A DNA stretch of 64,000 nucleotides from Bacteroidota bacterium (lineage in GTDB: Bacteria; Bacteroidota; Bacteroidia; NS11-12g; UBA955): assembly GCA_027488835.1 (NCBI GenBank), contig JAIYAW010000001.1, positions 172,254 to 236,253 on the forward strand. Direction: 5' to 3'. Position 1 is the first letter of the stretch, and each line of letters starts with the position of its first letter. This document shows positions 31,170 through 39,615 of the stretch, one piece after another. A program made the translations under genes and the position numbers. A model generated the notes under the pieces. That model was given only the letters and a program-made list of their open reading frames with translations, had not been told where the DNA came from and made no database searches.

Positions 31170-31952
31170 TTACTTCCCTTTGAATTCAGGTTTTCTTTTT
31201 TCGTTGAAAGCGGTTACTCCTTCTTGGTAGTCTTCTGATCGGCCTGCAATTTCTTGGCAATATGCCTCGTATTGGAGCATGGTGTCGAGGTCAGAATGGG
31301 CGGCTTTATTTAACATTGCTTTGATCATTCCAATTGAAAGCGTTGGAGCCTGAGCGTAGTAATCGGCAATTTGTTGAACAGTCGCATCCAAATCTTCTTC
31401 GGTAGCAACGCGGTTAATCAATCCCCACTCTAATGCTTGTTGTGCGCTGATTTTGGGAGCCATGGTGGCCATTTCGAATGCACGGGCTGGGCTTATTGCT
31501 TTAGGCAAAAAGTAGCTGCTTCCAGAGTCTGGAACCAATCCTACGTTTACAAAAACTTCAATGAGGGAGGCTCTTTCAGAGGCAATGATAAAATCACAAG
31601 CAAGGGCCAAAGAGGCGCCAGCACCCGCTGCTACGCCATTCATTCTGCAAATGATAGGCTTTGGCAATTCGCGCATTGCTTTGATAATTGGATTGTAACG
31701 TTTGTATAAGCTATCGGAAAGGGAGCGATTTTTAGAACCTGCAATGGCTTTCAAATCTTGACCACTACAAAATGCTTTTCCTGCGCCGGTAAGCACCACA
31801 ACACGAACCTCGTTGTCTTTCTTAATCTCTTTGAACACGGCTTGCATGTCATAGCTTTGTTCATCGTTGAATGCATTAAAAACATCGGGACGGTTTAAAG
31901 TAACATAGGCAATGTTGCCTTTTTTCTCGTATAAAACGCAAGTTAGTTCCAT
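31170..31952 (-). CDS. Enoyl-CoA hydratase/isomerase family protein, PaaG-like
   Basis: This crotonase-superfamily enzyme of 260 residues acts on acyl-CoA. The two oxyanion-hole segments are present: GAGKAFCSGQDLK and NGVAAGAGASLALACD. The active-site region reads GLVPDSGSSYFLP. The Asp in VPDSG is the catalytic residue of the PaaG (epoxyphenylacetyl-CoA isomerase) type, while the usual hydratase Glu pair is not obvious. No other paa genes are near, so a general isomerase role in fatty-acid or aromatic breakdown is equally likely. Its start overlaps the preceding membrane-protein gene by 10 bp. Confidence 0.85.
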   Translation of the reverse strand: MELTCVLYEKKGNIAYVTLNRPDVFNAFNDEQSYDMQAVFKEIKKDNEVRVVVLTGAGKAFCSGQDLKAIAGSKNRSLSDSLYKRYNPIIKAMRELPKPIICRMNGVAAGAGASLALACDFIIASERASLIEVFVNVGLVPDSGSSYFLPKAISPARAFEMATMAPKISAQQALEWGLINRVATEEDLDATVQQIADYYAQAPTLSIGMIKAMLNKAAHSDLDTMLQYEAYCQEIAGRSEDYQEGVTAFNEKRKPEFKGK

Positions 31953-32677
31953 ATTGTGTACAATAAAATTGAGTTTACAAATGTAATAGAAATTCCAACG
32001 ATGCTCCCTATGATTAATTCCTGGTATGTATGGGCTTTCAATATTTTTCGCGCAATGAAAACCAAGGCTGTTAATACCACCAACGTTGTTAAAATAAGAT
32101 TGATATTTTGAGGGACTAATAATGCGTTAGGCCAATGATATAAGTTTTCACCCACCAGGCAATCTCCTTGAACAAAGTTCTTGATTCTGTTGAATTCTCC
32201 AAATGCAAAAGTGGTAAATGCAGTAATGGAAAGCATGTGAATGGAGATTTTAAAGTTGAGAAATACAAAAATTGTTTGCACCAAAAGTGACAAAACCACC
32301 AATTGCTCCCATTCAAACAAAGGATGTAGGTTTAATAATTTGTTGTAAGTAATGAGATTTTCTTTCGTATTCAACAATTCATGTGAGTAGAACATCATCA
32401 ACATGGCCGACAACAATGCAAATGGTACCGCAATTTTGCGTTCTTTTACACTTGCCAATTGAATGGATTCGAACCGTTTTTTATAAACCATAAAAATCAG
32501 AAACAACATGGGAATAATGATGTACAACAGCAAGCTGGCTGTGAGTAATTTTGATTGTGTGAGTTTCTGAATTTCTAGAATATTGGAAATGTCGATTCGC
32601 GACATAAAATAGACACCCAATATGGCCCAAAGGCCAGGAAAGGTAATGTAAGTAATGATTTTAGCTATGATTTTCAT
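31943..32677 (-). CDS. Integral membrane protein with PAP2-like C-terminal segment
   Basis: The 244-residue product has about six hydrophobic helices. Near the C-terminus, KAHTYQELIIGSIVGISITF resembles the last conserved block of type 2 phosphatidic acid phosphatases (His followed by Gly-x3-Gly). The other PAP2 motifs (KxxxxxxRP and PSGH) are not evident, so activity is uncertain. It may be a degenerate or distant lipid-phosphate phosphatase. It starts 3 bp after the M1 peptidase stop and overlaps the crotonase start by 10 bp, so the three form one minus-strand operon. Confidence 0.6.
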   Translation of the reverse strand: MKIIAKIITYITFPGLWAILGVYFMSRIDISNILEIQKLTQSKLLTASLLLYIIIPMLFLIFMVYKKRFESIQLASVKERKIAVPFALLSAMLMMFYSHELLNTKENLITYNKLLNLHPLFEWEQLVVLSLLVQTIFVFLNFKISIHMLSITAFTTFAFGEFNRIKNFVQGDCLVGENLYHWPNALLVPQNINLILTTLVVLTALVFIARKILKAHTYQELIIGSIVGISITFVNSILLYTIWN

Positions 32678-32679
32678 GG

Positions 32680-35600
32680 TTAAAAGGCACGTTCAATTCC
32701 GAATCGAAGTCTAAATTGAAGGTTGTTTTCGTTGATGTTCGTGATGCTTTTGAAGAAAGGAATATCAATTCTCAAACGGAGTGGATTTACTTCTGATAGT
32801 ATACTTCTTTGAGATGTAGAATTCTTAAATATCACTTTTTTATTGGCTTTCAAATTTACCATTGCCCCAATTCCTGCATCGGCAATGATGGGACTTGTCA
32901 GTTGCTTTTGATTTACGGGTTGTGAAATAATACCGGCATCACCGAACAGATAGGTTTGGATATTGATCCATTTCAACCTTGGAACTGCCGAAAAGAATCG
33001 TGTGAAATCAATTTCTACGTTTGCAGAAACTCCCGAATTCCCTCTAAAAAATGCAAGCGAGGTATCGTTTTGTTTCAATGCAATGGGCGAATTGATATAT
33101 CCCCTGAGATTGAGTCCCCCACCGTATTGAAGATACATTGCTTGGTTTAGCTGTGTAAATCCGAAGTCGCGCATCAGTTTATTGTCCATCATGTCTTCTG
33201 GATTTGCTCCTGCCGCATAAAGGGCCGATTCAGTTGTTGGGTTTTGACCGCCGCCATATTGACCAAACAGTCGTGTTTTTAGCAATATTTTGCCAATGGG
33301 TTGGTTGTGTTTCCAGGTACCTTGAACGTATCCAAATTGGGTTTGGCTCCAAGGACTTGGCAAACGGGTATTCACATTGAAGCTTCCAAAACGTCCCCAA
33401 CCTGAATAGTTCTTTGTCCAAAACAAATTCAAACTGATATTATCTTGATTGCTCCAAAATGATTGTCCCAATGTGTAATTGTTGTAATTGGTTTGAAAAA
33501 TCGAACTTGAATTTGATTCATCAAATGTTTCACGGAAATAGTTTTTCATGTATTTACCGTACATACCAAAGGTATGATTTTTAACTTTCATTTTCCAACC
33601 TAATTTATTGATAAATAAATTATTATAGTATTTGCTTTCTATATAATAAGTGCCATTACCTGCAATTGTATGGGCGTAACTAAAGTTGTAGCTTAATGGT
33701 TGTGTTCCACGATTGATAAGCAAATTGGGTTGTAAAGTTTGTTTTTTGAGGGAATAAAATGTTTCTAATTCAAAAACATGTTTTCTACCTTGGTATTGCC
33801 CTGATAGTTTTACCCCGGCCATCCAGCCATTGAACGCATTGTTGGTTAAACTCGGTCTCCAAAGGGTTTTATATCCCCCAAAATAAGAATCATCGGAACC
33901 ATTTATGTAATCGAAATCGATAGAATTTCGGTGTTTCCAAACATTGTCTGATCGATTAATATCGGCTAATCGGTAGCTACCATCTAAGAAAATTTGTTCT
34001 AACGTATAGTTAGGAGGCATGTTTATTTGAAAGGTATATTCGGGTTTAATTCTGTCCCAACCAATCCAAGGAATCAAGTTTTGGCGTTCTGGATTTTTGT
34101 AAAAAGTAACGGGAATGGTGTTTTTTATGATGGTGGGCTTACCTGTTAATTGAGAAACAAATACCAAATCAAGGTTTACCGGCATTACCATTAATCCCTT
34201 TCTTTCAATGGTAATTTCATAAGTTAACTTTGATATTTTTTTCACTTTTTTAATGCCGTAATCGCAGGCATCAGATGTTTCAAACCATTGATCGAAGAAT
34301 TTATTTAGGTCTGTTTGTGCAGTTTGAATTACAGAGTTTCTAAAATCATCGATGTAGGGGTGGCAGAACTTCCATTGAGACACATAATTTTTCATGGCCT
34401 GTGAAAACACCGAATCACCTAAGAAATACTGAAGGTTGTAAAGCATGGTGGCTGTTTTCAAATACACATGTTTGTATCCACCACCATGGCCCGTAGCACC
34501 ATTAAATTCATTGCTATGGGTATTCAATTTGCTGTCATTAGCGTCGATGGCATCTTCTATGTAGCCGGCATAAACCCGTCCATATTCAGGGAAGTTCTCG
34601 TTTGTTAGTTTTTTTAAGCCCCAAGCCGTTAAGAACTGTGTAAATCCTTCATCAAGCGCAGCTCTGTAGGTTTCGTTACTTCCCACCATTCCATAAAACC
34701 AGTTGTGGCCAATTTCATGAATAAGTAAACTTTGGTGTCCTGGATAAGTGCCGCCATCCATGGTTATCATGGGGTATTCCATGCCATCGCCGGCATCGGC
34801 TGCTACTATTTTGGGATAGTTATATTGTCCAAAATCTTTGCTAAAAAGCTCAATGATTTTTTTCACAAATCCCGATGTTTGCTGCCATCCAGCGGCATTA
34901 TTTTCTTGGGCTATGGCAACACAGTTTACGCCGTTGAAGTTGGTTTCACTGATTCTGTATGTTGGGTCGGCTGTCCATGCAAAGTCGTGCACATTTGTGG
35001 CGTGAAACCACCATTGCTTTCTTTTGTTGGACGGTGAAATTATTACGGAAGGTTGTTCACCAATTGGTTTTTTGGAGAAATTTGAAATATCGATTTTTTT
35101 TCTGAGGGAATCAGGAAGTACCGTGTTGCGGTTCATGAGTTCACCCGTTGCTTCAACAATATAGTTTTCAGGCAAATCGAGTTGCACATCAAAAACTCCA
35201 AAATCGCCATAGAATTCTTTTTCAAGGTGTTGGTCGGCAGCCCATGTGAATTTTCTGTCGTACACACAAATCTTAGGAAACCATTGACAGCCATTGAAAT
35301 GTTTCACGCCATGGTGGTCAAATACTTTCATTCTCCGACGAATGGAACCCCTATCGAAGTAGGTGATAAAATCGATGTTGAAATCAACTTTTTCACCAGG
35401 AAGGAGGGGTTTGGGCAATTTTATTTTGAGTATGGTATTGTGAATTTCAAAGTCAATTTTTTCATTGTTGATAGTGAACGAAGTGATTTCAATTCCCTTG
35501 CCATCGTTTTCATATTGGCCGTTTACAACCTTTATTTTATTGAGTTTATATAATTCGTGCGTTAGGCTTTTTTTGATAAAAGCATTTTGGTAGAGATTGA

Positions 35601-35862
35601 AGTAAGCTTCGGTTAGGGTATTGGGACTATTGTTGTAATAGGTAATTCTTTCGTCGCCTTTGATATATTCAAAAGTGTCGTTTAAATGGGCATGAATTTT
35701 ATAGTAAACATCTTGTTGCCAATATCCCTCATAAGGTTTTTTATTTTTCCAGTAGTTGGGATCTGAGGAATTATGAAGGTTATCAATCTCTTGCTGAGAA
35801 TACGCAGAATTGCAAAAAAAGAATGTAAAAAAAATTGCAGAAAACGTGAGTTTTTTGAACAT
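32680..35862 (-). CDS. M1 family metallopeptidase with C-terminal outer-membrane barrel
   Basis: The 1060-residue product has a signal peptide (MFKKLTFSAIFFTFFFCNSAYS). A gluzincin M1 domain follows, with GMEYP as the exopeptidase motif, the zinc site HEIGH at residues 382-386, and the third ligand Glu405 (LDEGF). From about residue 680 the sequence becomes alternating aromatic strands with long Asn/Tyr loops and ends in RFGIERAF, like an Omp85/surface-antigen barrel with a terminal Phe. The fusion implies an aminopeptidase tethered to the outer membrane by its own barrel. It heads an operon with the PAP2-like and crotonase genes. Orientation of the peptidase (periplasm or surface) is unknown. 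Confidence 0.82.
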   Translation of the reverse strand: MFKKLTFSAIFFTFFFCNSAYSQQEIDNLHNSSDPNYWKNKKPYEGYWQQDVYYKIHAHLNDTFEYIKGDERITYYNNSPNTLTEAYFNLYQNAFIKKSLTHELYKLNKIKVVNGQYENDGKGIEITSFTINNEKIDFEIHNTILKIKLPKPLLPGEKVDFNIDFITYFDRGSIRRRMKVFDHHGVKHFNGCQWFPKICVYDRKFTWAADQHLEKEFYGDFGVFDVQLDLPENYIVEATGELMNRNTVLPDSLRKKIDISNFSKKPIGEQPSVIISPSNKRKQWWFHATNVHDFAWTADPTYRISETNFNGVNCVAIAQENNAAGWQQTSGFVKKIIELFSKDFGQYNYPKIVAADAGDGMEYPMITMDGGTYPGHQSLLIHEIGHNWFYGMVGSNETYRAALDEGFTQFLTAWGLKKLTNENFPEYGRVYAGYIEDAIDANDSKLNTHSNEFNGATGHGGGYKHVYLKTATMLYNLQYFLGDSVFSQAMKNYVSQWKFCHPYIDDFRNSVIQTAQTDLNKFFDQWFETSDACDYGIKKVKKISKLTYEITIERKGLMVMPVNLDLVFVSQLTGKPTIIKNTIPVTFYKNPERQNLIPWIGWDRIKPEYTFQINMPPNYTLEQIFLDGSYRLADINRSDNVWKHRNSIDFDYINGSDDSYFGGYKTLWRPSLTNNAFNGWMAGVKLSGQYQGRKHVFELETFYSLKKQTLQPNLLINRGTQPLSYNFSYAHTIAGNGTYYIESKYYNNLFINKLGWKMKVKNHTFGMYGKYMKNYFRETFDESNSSSIFQTNYNNYTLGQSFWSNQDNISLNLFWTKNYSGWGRFGSFNVNTRLPSPWSQTQFGYVQGTWKHNQPIGKILLKTRLFGQYGGGQNPTTESALYAAGANPEDMMDNKLMRDFGFTQLNQAMYLQYGGGLNLRGYINSPIALKQNDTSLAFFRGNSGVSANVEIDFTRFFSAVPRLKWINIQTYLFGDAGIISQPVNQKQLTSPIIADAGIGAMVNLKANKKVIFKNSTSQRSILSEVNPLRLRIDIPFFKSITNINENNLQFRLRFGIERAF

Positions 35863-35934
35863 GAGTGCAAGTTAATCAAATTGCAGAAAACTATTCACTT
35901 GTGAAGTCGCTATAAATTGTGCAATTTTGCTCTA

Positions 35935-36636
35935 ATGAATCAACCATGGCAATATCGTAGCGCTAACTATGATGAAAAAAACGTTGGATTTTTCGTATAC
36001 AATCAGGGTGAAATTCATAGAATTACTGTGGGTGAGAATGGCGAATTGACTTCTCATGAAATTGGGAATGATTTAGAAATTCGTACAAACGACAGAGAGG
36101 TTGATTTTTCTGCGGGTATTTCATTTTACCCGAAGGAATTTATTCAAACAAAAATTCCGGGATTAACTTTAAATACTAGGGTATATTTATCTGATTCTAT
36201 TTATTTGGTTTACAATTCTGAGGGAAATAAGTCCCACTTAGCACAATCGATGTTTACCAAGGCCAAGCAAATGTCGGAGTTGCATAAGAACTTGGTTTAT
36301 TTTTGGTTGCACGAGGGAAAGTTGGTTGTATTGGCATTTAAGGACAAGCAATTTTACATGGGCAATTCGTATGGTGTAATGAATATAGCGGAAGTAATTT
36401 ATTTTGTAACTGCCATCATGCAAGAGGCCAAATTTGACACCATGCCCTATTTTTTAGTTGCAGATGTTACCGACACGAAAGCAGATCAGTTGGGAATTGA
36501 ATTTGAAAGATTTGGTATAGATTTACAACTGGTAAATAGCAAAATGCCTTATACTTCTGTGAATCAAATTCCAGATTTGCATATTGCAACAAATTTATTG
36601 ATCATTTCTTCATGCGCGTTACCGGAGGAATTTTAA
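35935..36636 (+). CDS. DUF3822 family protein
   Basis: This 233-residue cytoplasmic protein of unknown function is common in Bacteroidota next to rsmD and coaD. Recognisable stretches are YLSDSIYLVYN, LVYFWLHEGKLVVLAFKDKQFYMGN and AEVIYFVTAIMQE. The overall pattern resembles an actin/ASKHA-like fold, but no nucleotide-binding motif is clear. ATG 35935 was chosen over an upstream in-frame TTG at 35917 because MNQPWQY begins the conserved part. Its last 25 bp overlap rsmD, indicating tight coupling with the rRNA methyltransferase. Confidence 0.82.
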   Translation: MNQPWQYRSANYDEKNVGFFVYNQGEIHRITVGENGELTSHEIGNDLEIRTNDREVDFSAGISFYPKEFIQTKIPGLTLNTRVYLSDSIYLVYNSEGNKSHLAQSMFTKAKQMSELHKNLVYFWLHEGKLVVLAFKDKQFYMGNSYGVMNIAEVIYFVTAIMQEAKFDTMPYFLVADVTDTKADQLGIEFERFGIDLQLVNSKMPYTSVNQIPDLHIATNLLIISSCALPEEF

Positions 36637-37139
36637 AGGGCTGGGTAATACCCACCAAATTTGCTACACATGTAAGGCCTTCAACCGATAGAATGCGAGA
36701 GAGTTTATTCAATTCTTTGGTTCATCAATTTGGCATTGAGGGAAAATCGGTTTTGGATTTATTTTCCGGGTCTGGAATTATTGCTGCAGAGTTTTTGAGT
36801 AGGGAAGCAACTTTGGTTACATCGATTGATTTAGATGGTAAAAATATTTTACAGCAAAAGGCAATGCAAAAAGATAGGGAGCTCAATCAATGGGAAATTA
36901 TCAAGCAGAATATATATAGATTTGAGCCTAAGAATGGGCAACAATTTGATATCATATTTGCAGATCCGCCTTACGATATTCCCAACATTCAGCAATTTCC
37001 TAAAATGTTTTCAGAATGGTTGGCCGATGATGGAATCATTATTTTGGAACATAAGCCTCAGTTACAGTTTCATGAGGAGCATTTATTAAAAAAAGAATAC
37101 GGTAGTACAACTTGTACTATATTCGCCAAACAAAAATAA
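36612..37139 (+). CDS. rsmD: 16S rRNA (guanine(966)-N2)-methyltransferase
   Basis: The enzyme methylates G966 of 16S rRNA in the small subunit. The 175-residue protein has the family start MRVTGGILKGW, the RPSTDRMRESLFNSL block, the SAM-binding LDLFSGSGIIAAEFLSR, and the catalytic DPPY at residues 118-121. Length is normal. It overlaps the DUF3822 gene by 25 bp and is followed by coaD after 1 bp, an arrangement also common in other bacteria. Confidence 0.94.
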   Translation: MRVTGGILKGWVIPTKFATHVRPSTDRMRESLFNSLVHQFGIEGKSVLDLFSGSGIIAAEFLSREATLVTSIDLDGKNILQQKAMQKDRELNQWEIIKQNIYRFEPKNGQQFDIIFADPPYDIPNIQQFPKMFSEWLADDGIIILEHKPQLQFHEEHLLKKEYGSTTCTIFAKQK

Positions 37140-37140
37140 A

Positions 37141-37611
37141 ATGACAATCAAAAAAATTGCAGTTTTCCCTGGCACATTCGACCCAATTACAAAGGGTCAC
37201 GTGGATATTGTTGACCGTGGGTCTTTAATTTTTGATAAAATTATTATCGCAGTGGGTGTCAATACAAAAAAGACAACTTTGTATACATTAGAAAATCGAA
37301 TTGCTTGGATTAAAGAAACCTTTGCACATAATTCTAAAGTAGAAGTTGATTTTTACGAAGGATTAACGGTAGATTATTGCAAGAAAGTCGGAGCTAATTT
37401 TTTATTGAGAGGACTTCGTAATGGGAGTGATTTCGATTATGAATCTCACATTGCGCAACTAAATAAGGCCTTAAATGAAAACATAGAAACCGTTTTTATT
37501 TTGAGCTCACCGGAGTTAAGCTATATCAGCAGTACATTGGTAAGAGATTTAATCATACACAATGGCAACTACAGGCCATTTTTGCCTGAGGCAGTTCAAG
37601 TAAACCTTTAG
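37141..37611 (+). CDS. coaD: Phosphopantetheine adenylyltransferase
   Basis: CoaD transfers AMP from ATP to 4'-phosphopantetheine, the penultimate step of coenzyme A synthesis. The 156-residue protein has the nucleotidyltransferase motif PGTFDPITKGH with His20, RGLRNGSDFDYE for substrate binding, and the second motif LSYISSTLVRD (ISSTxxR). It follows rsmD by 1 bp. Its 3' end overlaps the convergent NUDIX gene by 4 bp. coaX, the first enzyme of the pathway, is at 16.8 kb. Confidence 0.96.
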   Translation: MTIKKIAVFPGTFDPITKGHVDIVDRGSLIFDKIIIAVGVNTKKTTLYTLENRIAWIKETFAHNSKVEVDFYEGLTVDYCKKVGANFLLRGLRNGSDFDYESHIAQLNKALNENIETVFILSSPELSYISSTLVRDLIIHNGNYRPFLPEAVQVNL

Positions 37612-38246
37612 GAAGGATCTATTTGTGCCAGTGCTTTGTTCACGATGTCACGCACACTGTTATAGGATAGGAAATCTGGTGATCTAAACCAATCTAAATT
37701 TTCGAATTTCACTTCAGAAATTCCTTCTTCAATTTGAGGCTTCAAATTGCTTTTGCCATTGCTGTGCATAATATACCAGTGGGTCACTTTCATTAAAACA
37801 GCATCATCTTCAAAATAGGCATGATAAGATTCACCAATTTTTTCGCTAATGTTTATCATATTGATACCAGTTTCTTCCATCACTTCTCTTAAGGCGGCAG
37901 CGCGTTGATCTTCGTGTTTTTCAATTTTCCCTTTTGGAAGATCCCATAATCCATTTCTTTTGATGGTGAGTAATTGGTTTTCTTTATTGAAAACCAAACC
38001 ACCAGCGGCTTGAATAACGGTATAGTTATCTGAAAACTCTTTGAACGTTTCAGATGGTTCAGATGAAATCAATCCGAATGTCATTACCTTACCGCTAGAT
38101 GCGCTAGAGGTAAGAATTTTAAAACTAGTTAACAACTCATCGTCGCCTATAAAGTACAAATTAGGAATGCCCCTCAATGCACTTGGAGAATCTGTGATGA
38201 TAATTGCACCTTCATTAAAATAAATTTTGTAGGTTTGTGGCTCCAT
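37608..38246 (-). CDS. NUDIX hydrolase
   Basis: The 212-residue product has an N-terminal extension of ~70 residues followed by a NUDIX domain. The NUDIX box is complete: G-K-I-E-K-H-E, then the REVMEETG helix with its REUxEE residues. The domain contains AAGGLVFNKENQLLTIKRNGLWDLP, typical of MutT/Ap4A-like enzymes. The substrate is not predictable. Its ATG overlaps the ATG of the divergent pyrE (CATG at 38244-38247). Its own -7 box lies inside pyrE. The 3' end overlaps coaD by 4 bp. Confidence 0.9.
   Translation of the reverse strand: MEPQTYKIYFNEGAIIITDSPSALRGIPNLYFIGDDELLTSFKILTSSASSGKVMTFGLISSEPSETFKEFSDNYTVIQAAGGLVFNKENQLLTIKRNGLWDLPKGKIEKHEDQRAAALREVMEETGINMINISEKIGESYHAYFEDDAVLMKVTHWYIMHSNGKSNLKPQIEEGISEVKFENLDWFRSPDFLSYNSVRDIVNKALAQIDPS
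38230..38237 (+). promoter_or_regulatory. -7 promoter box of pyrE inside the NUDIX gene (TAGGTTTG)
   Basis: TAGGTTTG fits TAnnTTTG and ends 7 nt before the pyrE ATG. It lies within the first codons of the opposite-strand NUDIX gene, because the two genes share overlapping start codons. Confidence 0.5.
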
Positions 38247-38883
38247 GTCTCAACAAAGTGCAAAATTAGCAAAATTTCTTCTTGAAATAAAGGCAATTAA
38301 ATTATCGCCGAAAGAACCATTTACTTGGACGTCTGGAATTAAGAGTCCAATTTATTGTGACAACCGTATGGTTTTGTCATTTCCGGAGGTACGAAGTTAT
38401 GTAGCAGACGCCCTTGCGGAGTTGATAAAGACAGAGTTTTCGGGGGTTGACAGCGTTGCAGGAATTGCAACGGCAGGAATTGCGCACGGCGCTTTGTGTG
38501 CGGATAGAATGGGAATTTCATATTGTTATGTTCGACCAGAGCCCAAAAAACACGGATTAAAAAATCAGGTTGAGGGATATTTGGCTGTTGGAGATAAGGT
38601 AGTTTTGGTAGAAGATTTGATTTCTACAGGCAAAAGTTCGATGCAGGCGGTTGATGGTGTTAGGCTTGCTGGAGCTGAAGTAATTGGCTTGGTGGCATTG
38701 TTTACCTATGGATTTTCGGCTGCTGCTGAACGATTTGCAAACGAAGGAATTCCAGTGTTTACCTTAACCAATTTCGATACATTGTGTGAAGTTGCTGCTG
38801 CTGAAGGTTATATTGGCGAAGAGGATATTGCTAGCATCAAAGCATTTGCACAAAACCCATCTGAATGGGGTGCTAATTTGTAA
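38245..38883 (+). CDS. pyrE: Orotate phosphoribosyltransferase
   Basis: PyrE joins orotate to PRPP to give OMP in pyrimidine synthesis. The 212-residue product has FTWTSGIKSPIYCDNR for orotate/PRPP binding, the flexible-loop region VRPEPKKHGLKNQVEG, and the PRPP motif VVLVEDLISTGKS. Length is normal. No other pyr genes are near. The ATG overlaps the divergent NUDIX ATG by two bases, so its promoter must be within the NUDIX coding sequence. Confidence 0.95.
   Translation: MSQQSAKLAKFLLEIKAIKLSPKEPFTWTSGIKSPIYCDNRMVLSFPEVRSYVADALAELIKTEFSGVDSVAGIATAGIAHGALCADRMGISYCYVRPEPKKHGLKNQVEGYLAVGDKVVLVEDLISTGKSSMQAVDGVRLAGAEVIGLVALFTYGFSAAAERFANEGIPVFTLTNFDTLCEVAAAEGYIGEEDIASIKAFAQNPSEWGANL
38261..38268 (-). 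promoter_or_regulatory. -7 promoter box of the NUDIX gene inside pyrE (TAATTTTG)
   Basis: On the minus strand TAATTTTG ends 14 nt before the NUDIX ATG at 38246. It lies within codons 6-8 of pyrE. Confidence 0.45.
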
Positions 38884-38893
38884 TTTTTTTTAG

Positions 38894-38901
38894 TACCTTT
38901 G
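38894..38901 (+). promoter_or_regulatory. -7 promoter box of the coiled-coil/zapA/rny genes (TACCTTTG)
   Basis: TACCTTTG fits TAnnTTTG and ends 7 nt before the ATG at 38909. It would drive the coiled-coil gene, zapA and probably rny. Confidence 0.55.
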
Positions 38902-38908
38902 TAGTAAT

Positions 38909-39265
38909 ATGAGTACTACCTTAGATGCGCGCTTAAATACTTTATTCGTAAAGGTTGAACGTGTATTGAAGGAAAATTCATCCCTCAAAAACGAAAAAAT
39001 AATTCTAGAAAATGAGATAATAGAATTAAAAAATCAGATTTTGGGAGTGAAAAATGACAAACTCGACCTACAAAATGAAAATTCTACGCTGAAGAGCACA
39101 ATAGATATTCAAAGAAATACGTTAAACGAGTTAAAGGAACAGAATAAAATTATAAAACTTGCAAAAGAAATGTCGCCCGATAGTTCAGACAATCACGAAT
39201 TAAAAATCAAGATTAATGAATTAGTGAGAGACATTGACCGGTGCATTGATTTGTTAAACGAATAA
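38909..39265 (+). CDS. Coiled-coil protein upstream of zapA
   Basis: The 118-residue product is a nearly continuous coiled coil. Residues 10-80 show heptads of Leu/Ile with Lys/Glu/Asn (LKENSSLKNEKIILENEIIE, then NSTLKSTIDIQRNTLNELKE). A short C-terminal helix follows (ELVRDIDRCIDLLNE). There is no signal peptide. It is not recognisably ZapB by sequence, but its size, fold and place 10 bp before zapA suggest a ZapA-associated division factor. This is inference. Confidence 0.7.
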   Translation: MSTTLDARLNTLFVKVERVLKENSSLKNEKIILENEIIELKNQILGVKNDKLDLQNENSTLKSTIDIQRNTLNELKEQNKIIKLAKEMSPDSSDNHELKIKINELVRDIDRCIDLLNE

Positions 39266-39275
39266 TATATAGATA

Positions 39276-39569
39276 ATGGATAACAACGAAACCGTTCTTC
39301 TTTCCGTGAATATAGACACTAGGCCTATGCGTTTGCGTGTGGCTAGCAAAGATGAACAACAGGTTTTGTTGGCAGCAGAAACGCTCAACAAACGCATAGA
39401 AGCTTTTCGTAAGTTTAGTGCAAATGAGCCAATAGATAGACTTTCATGGGCTGCTTTAGATTTGGCAGGCGACGTAGTTCGCTTACAAAAAAGCGAAAAT
39501 CAACCCAAAAGTCAGGAAGAAATTCCTCCAGTTTTACTCAAACTTGAATCTTTGTTGCAGAATTATTAA
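39276..39569 (+). CDS. zapA: Cell division protein ZapA
   Basis: ZapA binds and bundles FtsZ at the division ring. The 97-residue product has the compact N-terminal beta-hairpin/helix head (VLLSVNIDTRPMRLRVASKDE, then AETLNKRIEAFR) and a C-terminal helix (DRLSWAALDLAGDVVRLQ), matching the family. It lies 10 bp after the coiled-coil gene and 46 bp before rny, the usual order in Bacteroidota. The 46-bp spacer shows no room for a 6S RNA. Confidence 0.88.
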   Translation: MDNNETVLLSVNIDTRPMRLRVASKDEQQVLLAAETLNKRIEAFRKFSANEPIDRLSWAALDLAGDVVRLQKSENQPKSQEEIPPVLLKLESLLQNY

Positions 39570-39602
39570 TTCGTTTTACTATTCCAATGCTCCAACATAA
39601 AA

Positions 39603-39608
39603 AAGGAG
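39603..39608 (+). promoter_or_regulatory. Shine-Dalgarno AAGGAG of rny
   Basis: AAGGAG lies 7 nt before the ATG at 39616 in an A-rich run. Apart from the site at 21703 it is the only clear SD that I see before a gene in this window. Confidence 0.5.
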
Positions 39609-39615
39609 AAAAAAA

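Noticed and set aside
39570..39615. 6S RNA gene between zapA and rny
   Set aside because: In many bacteria 6S RNA follows zapA, but here only 46 bp separate zapA from rny.
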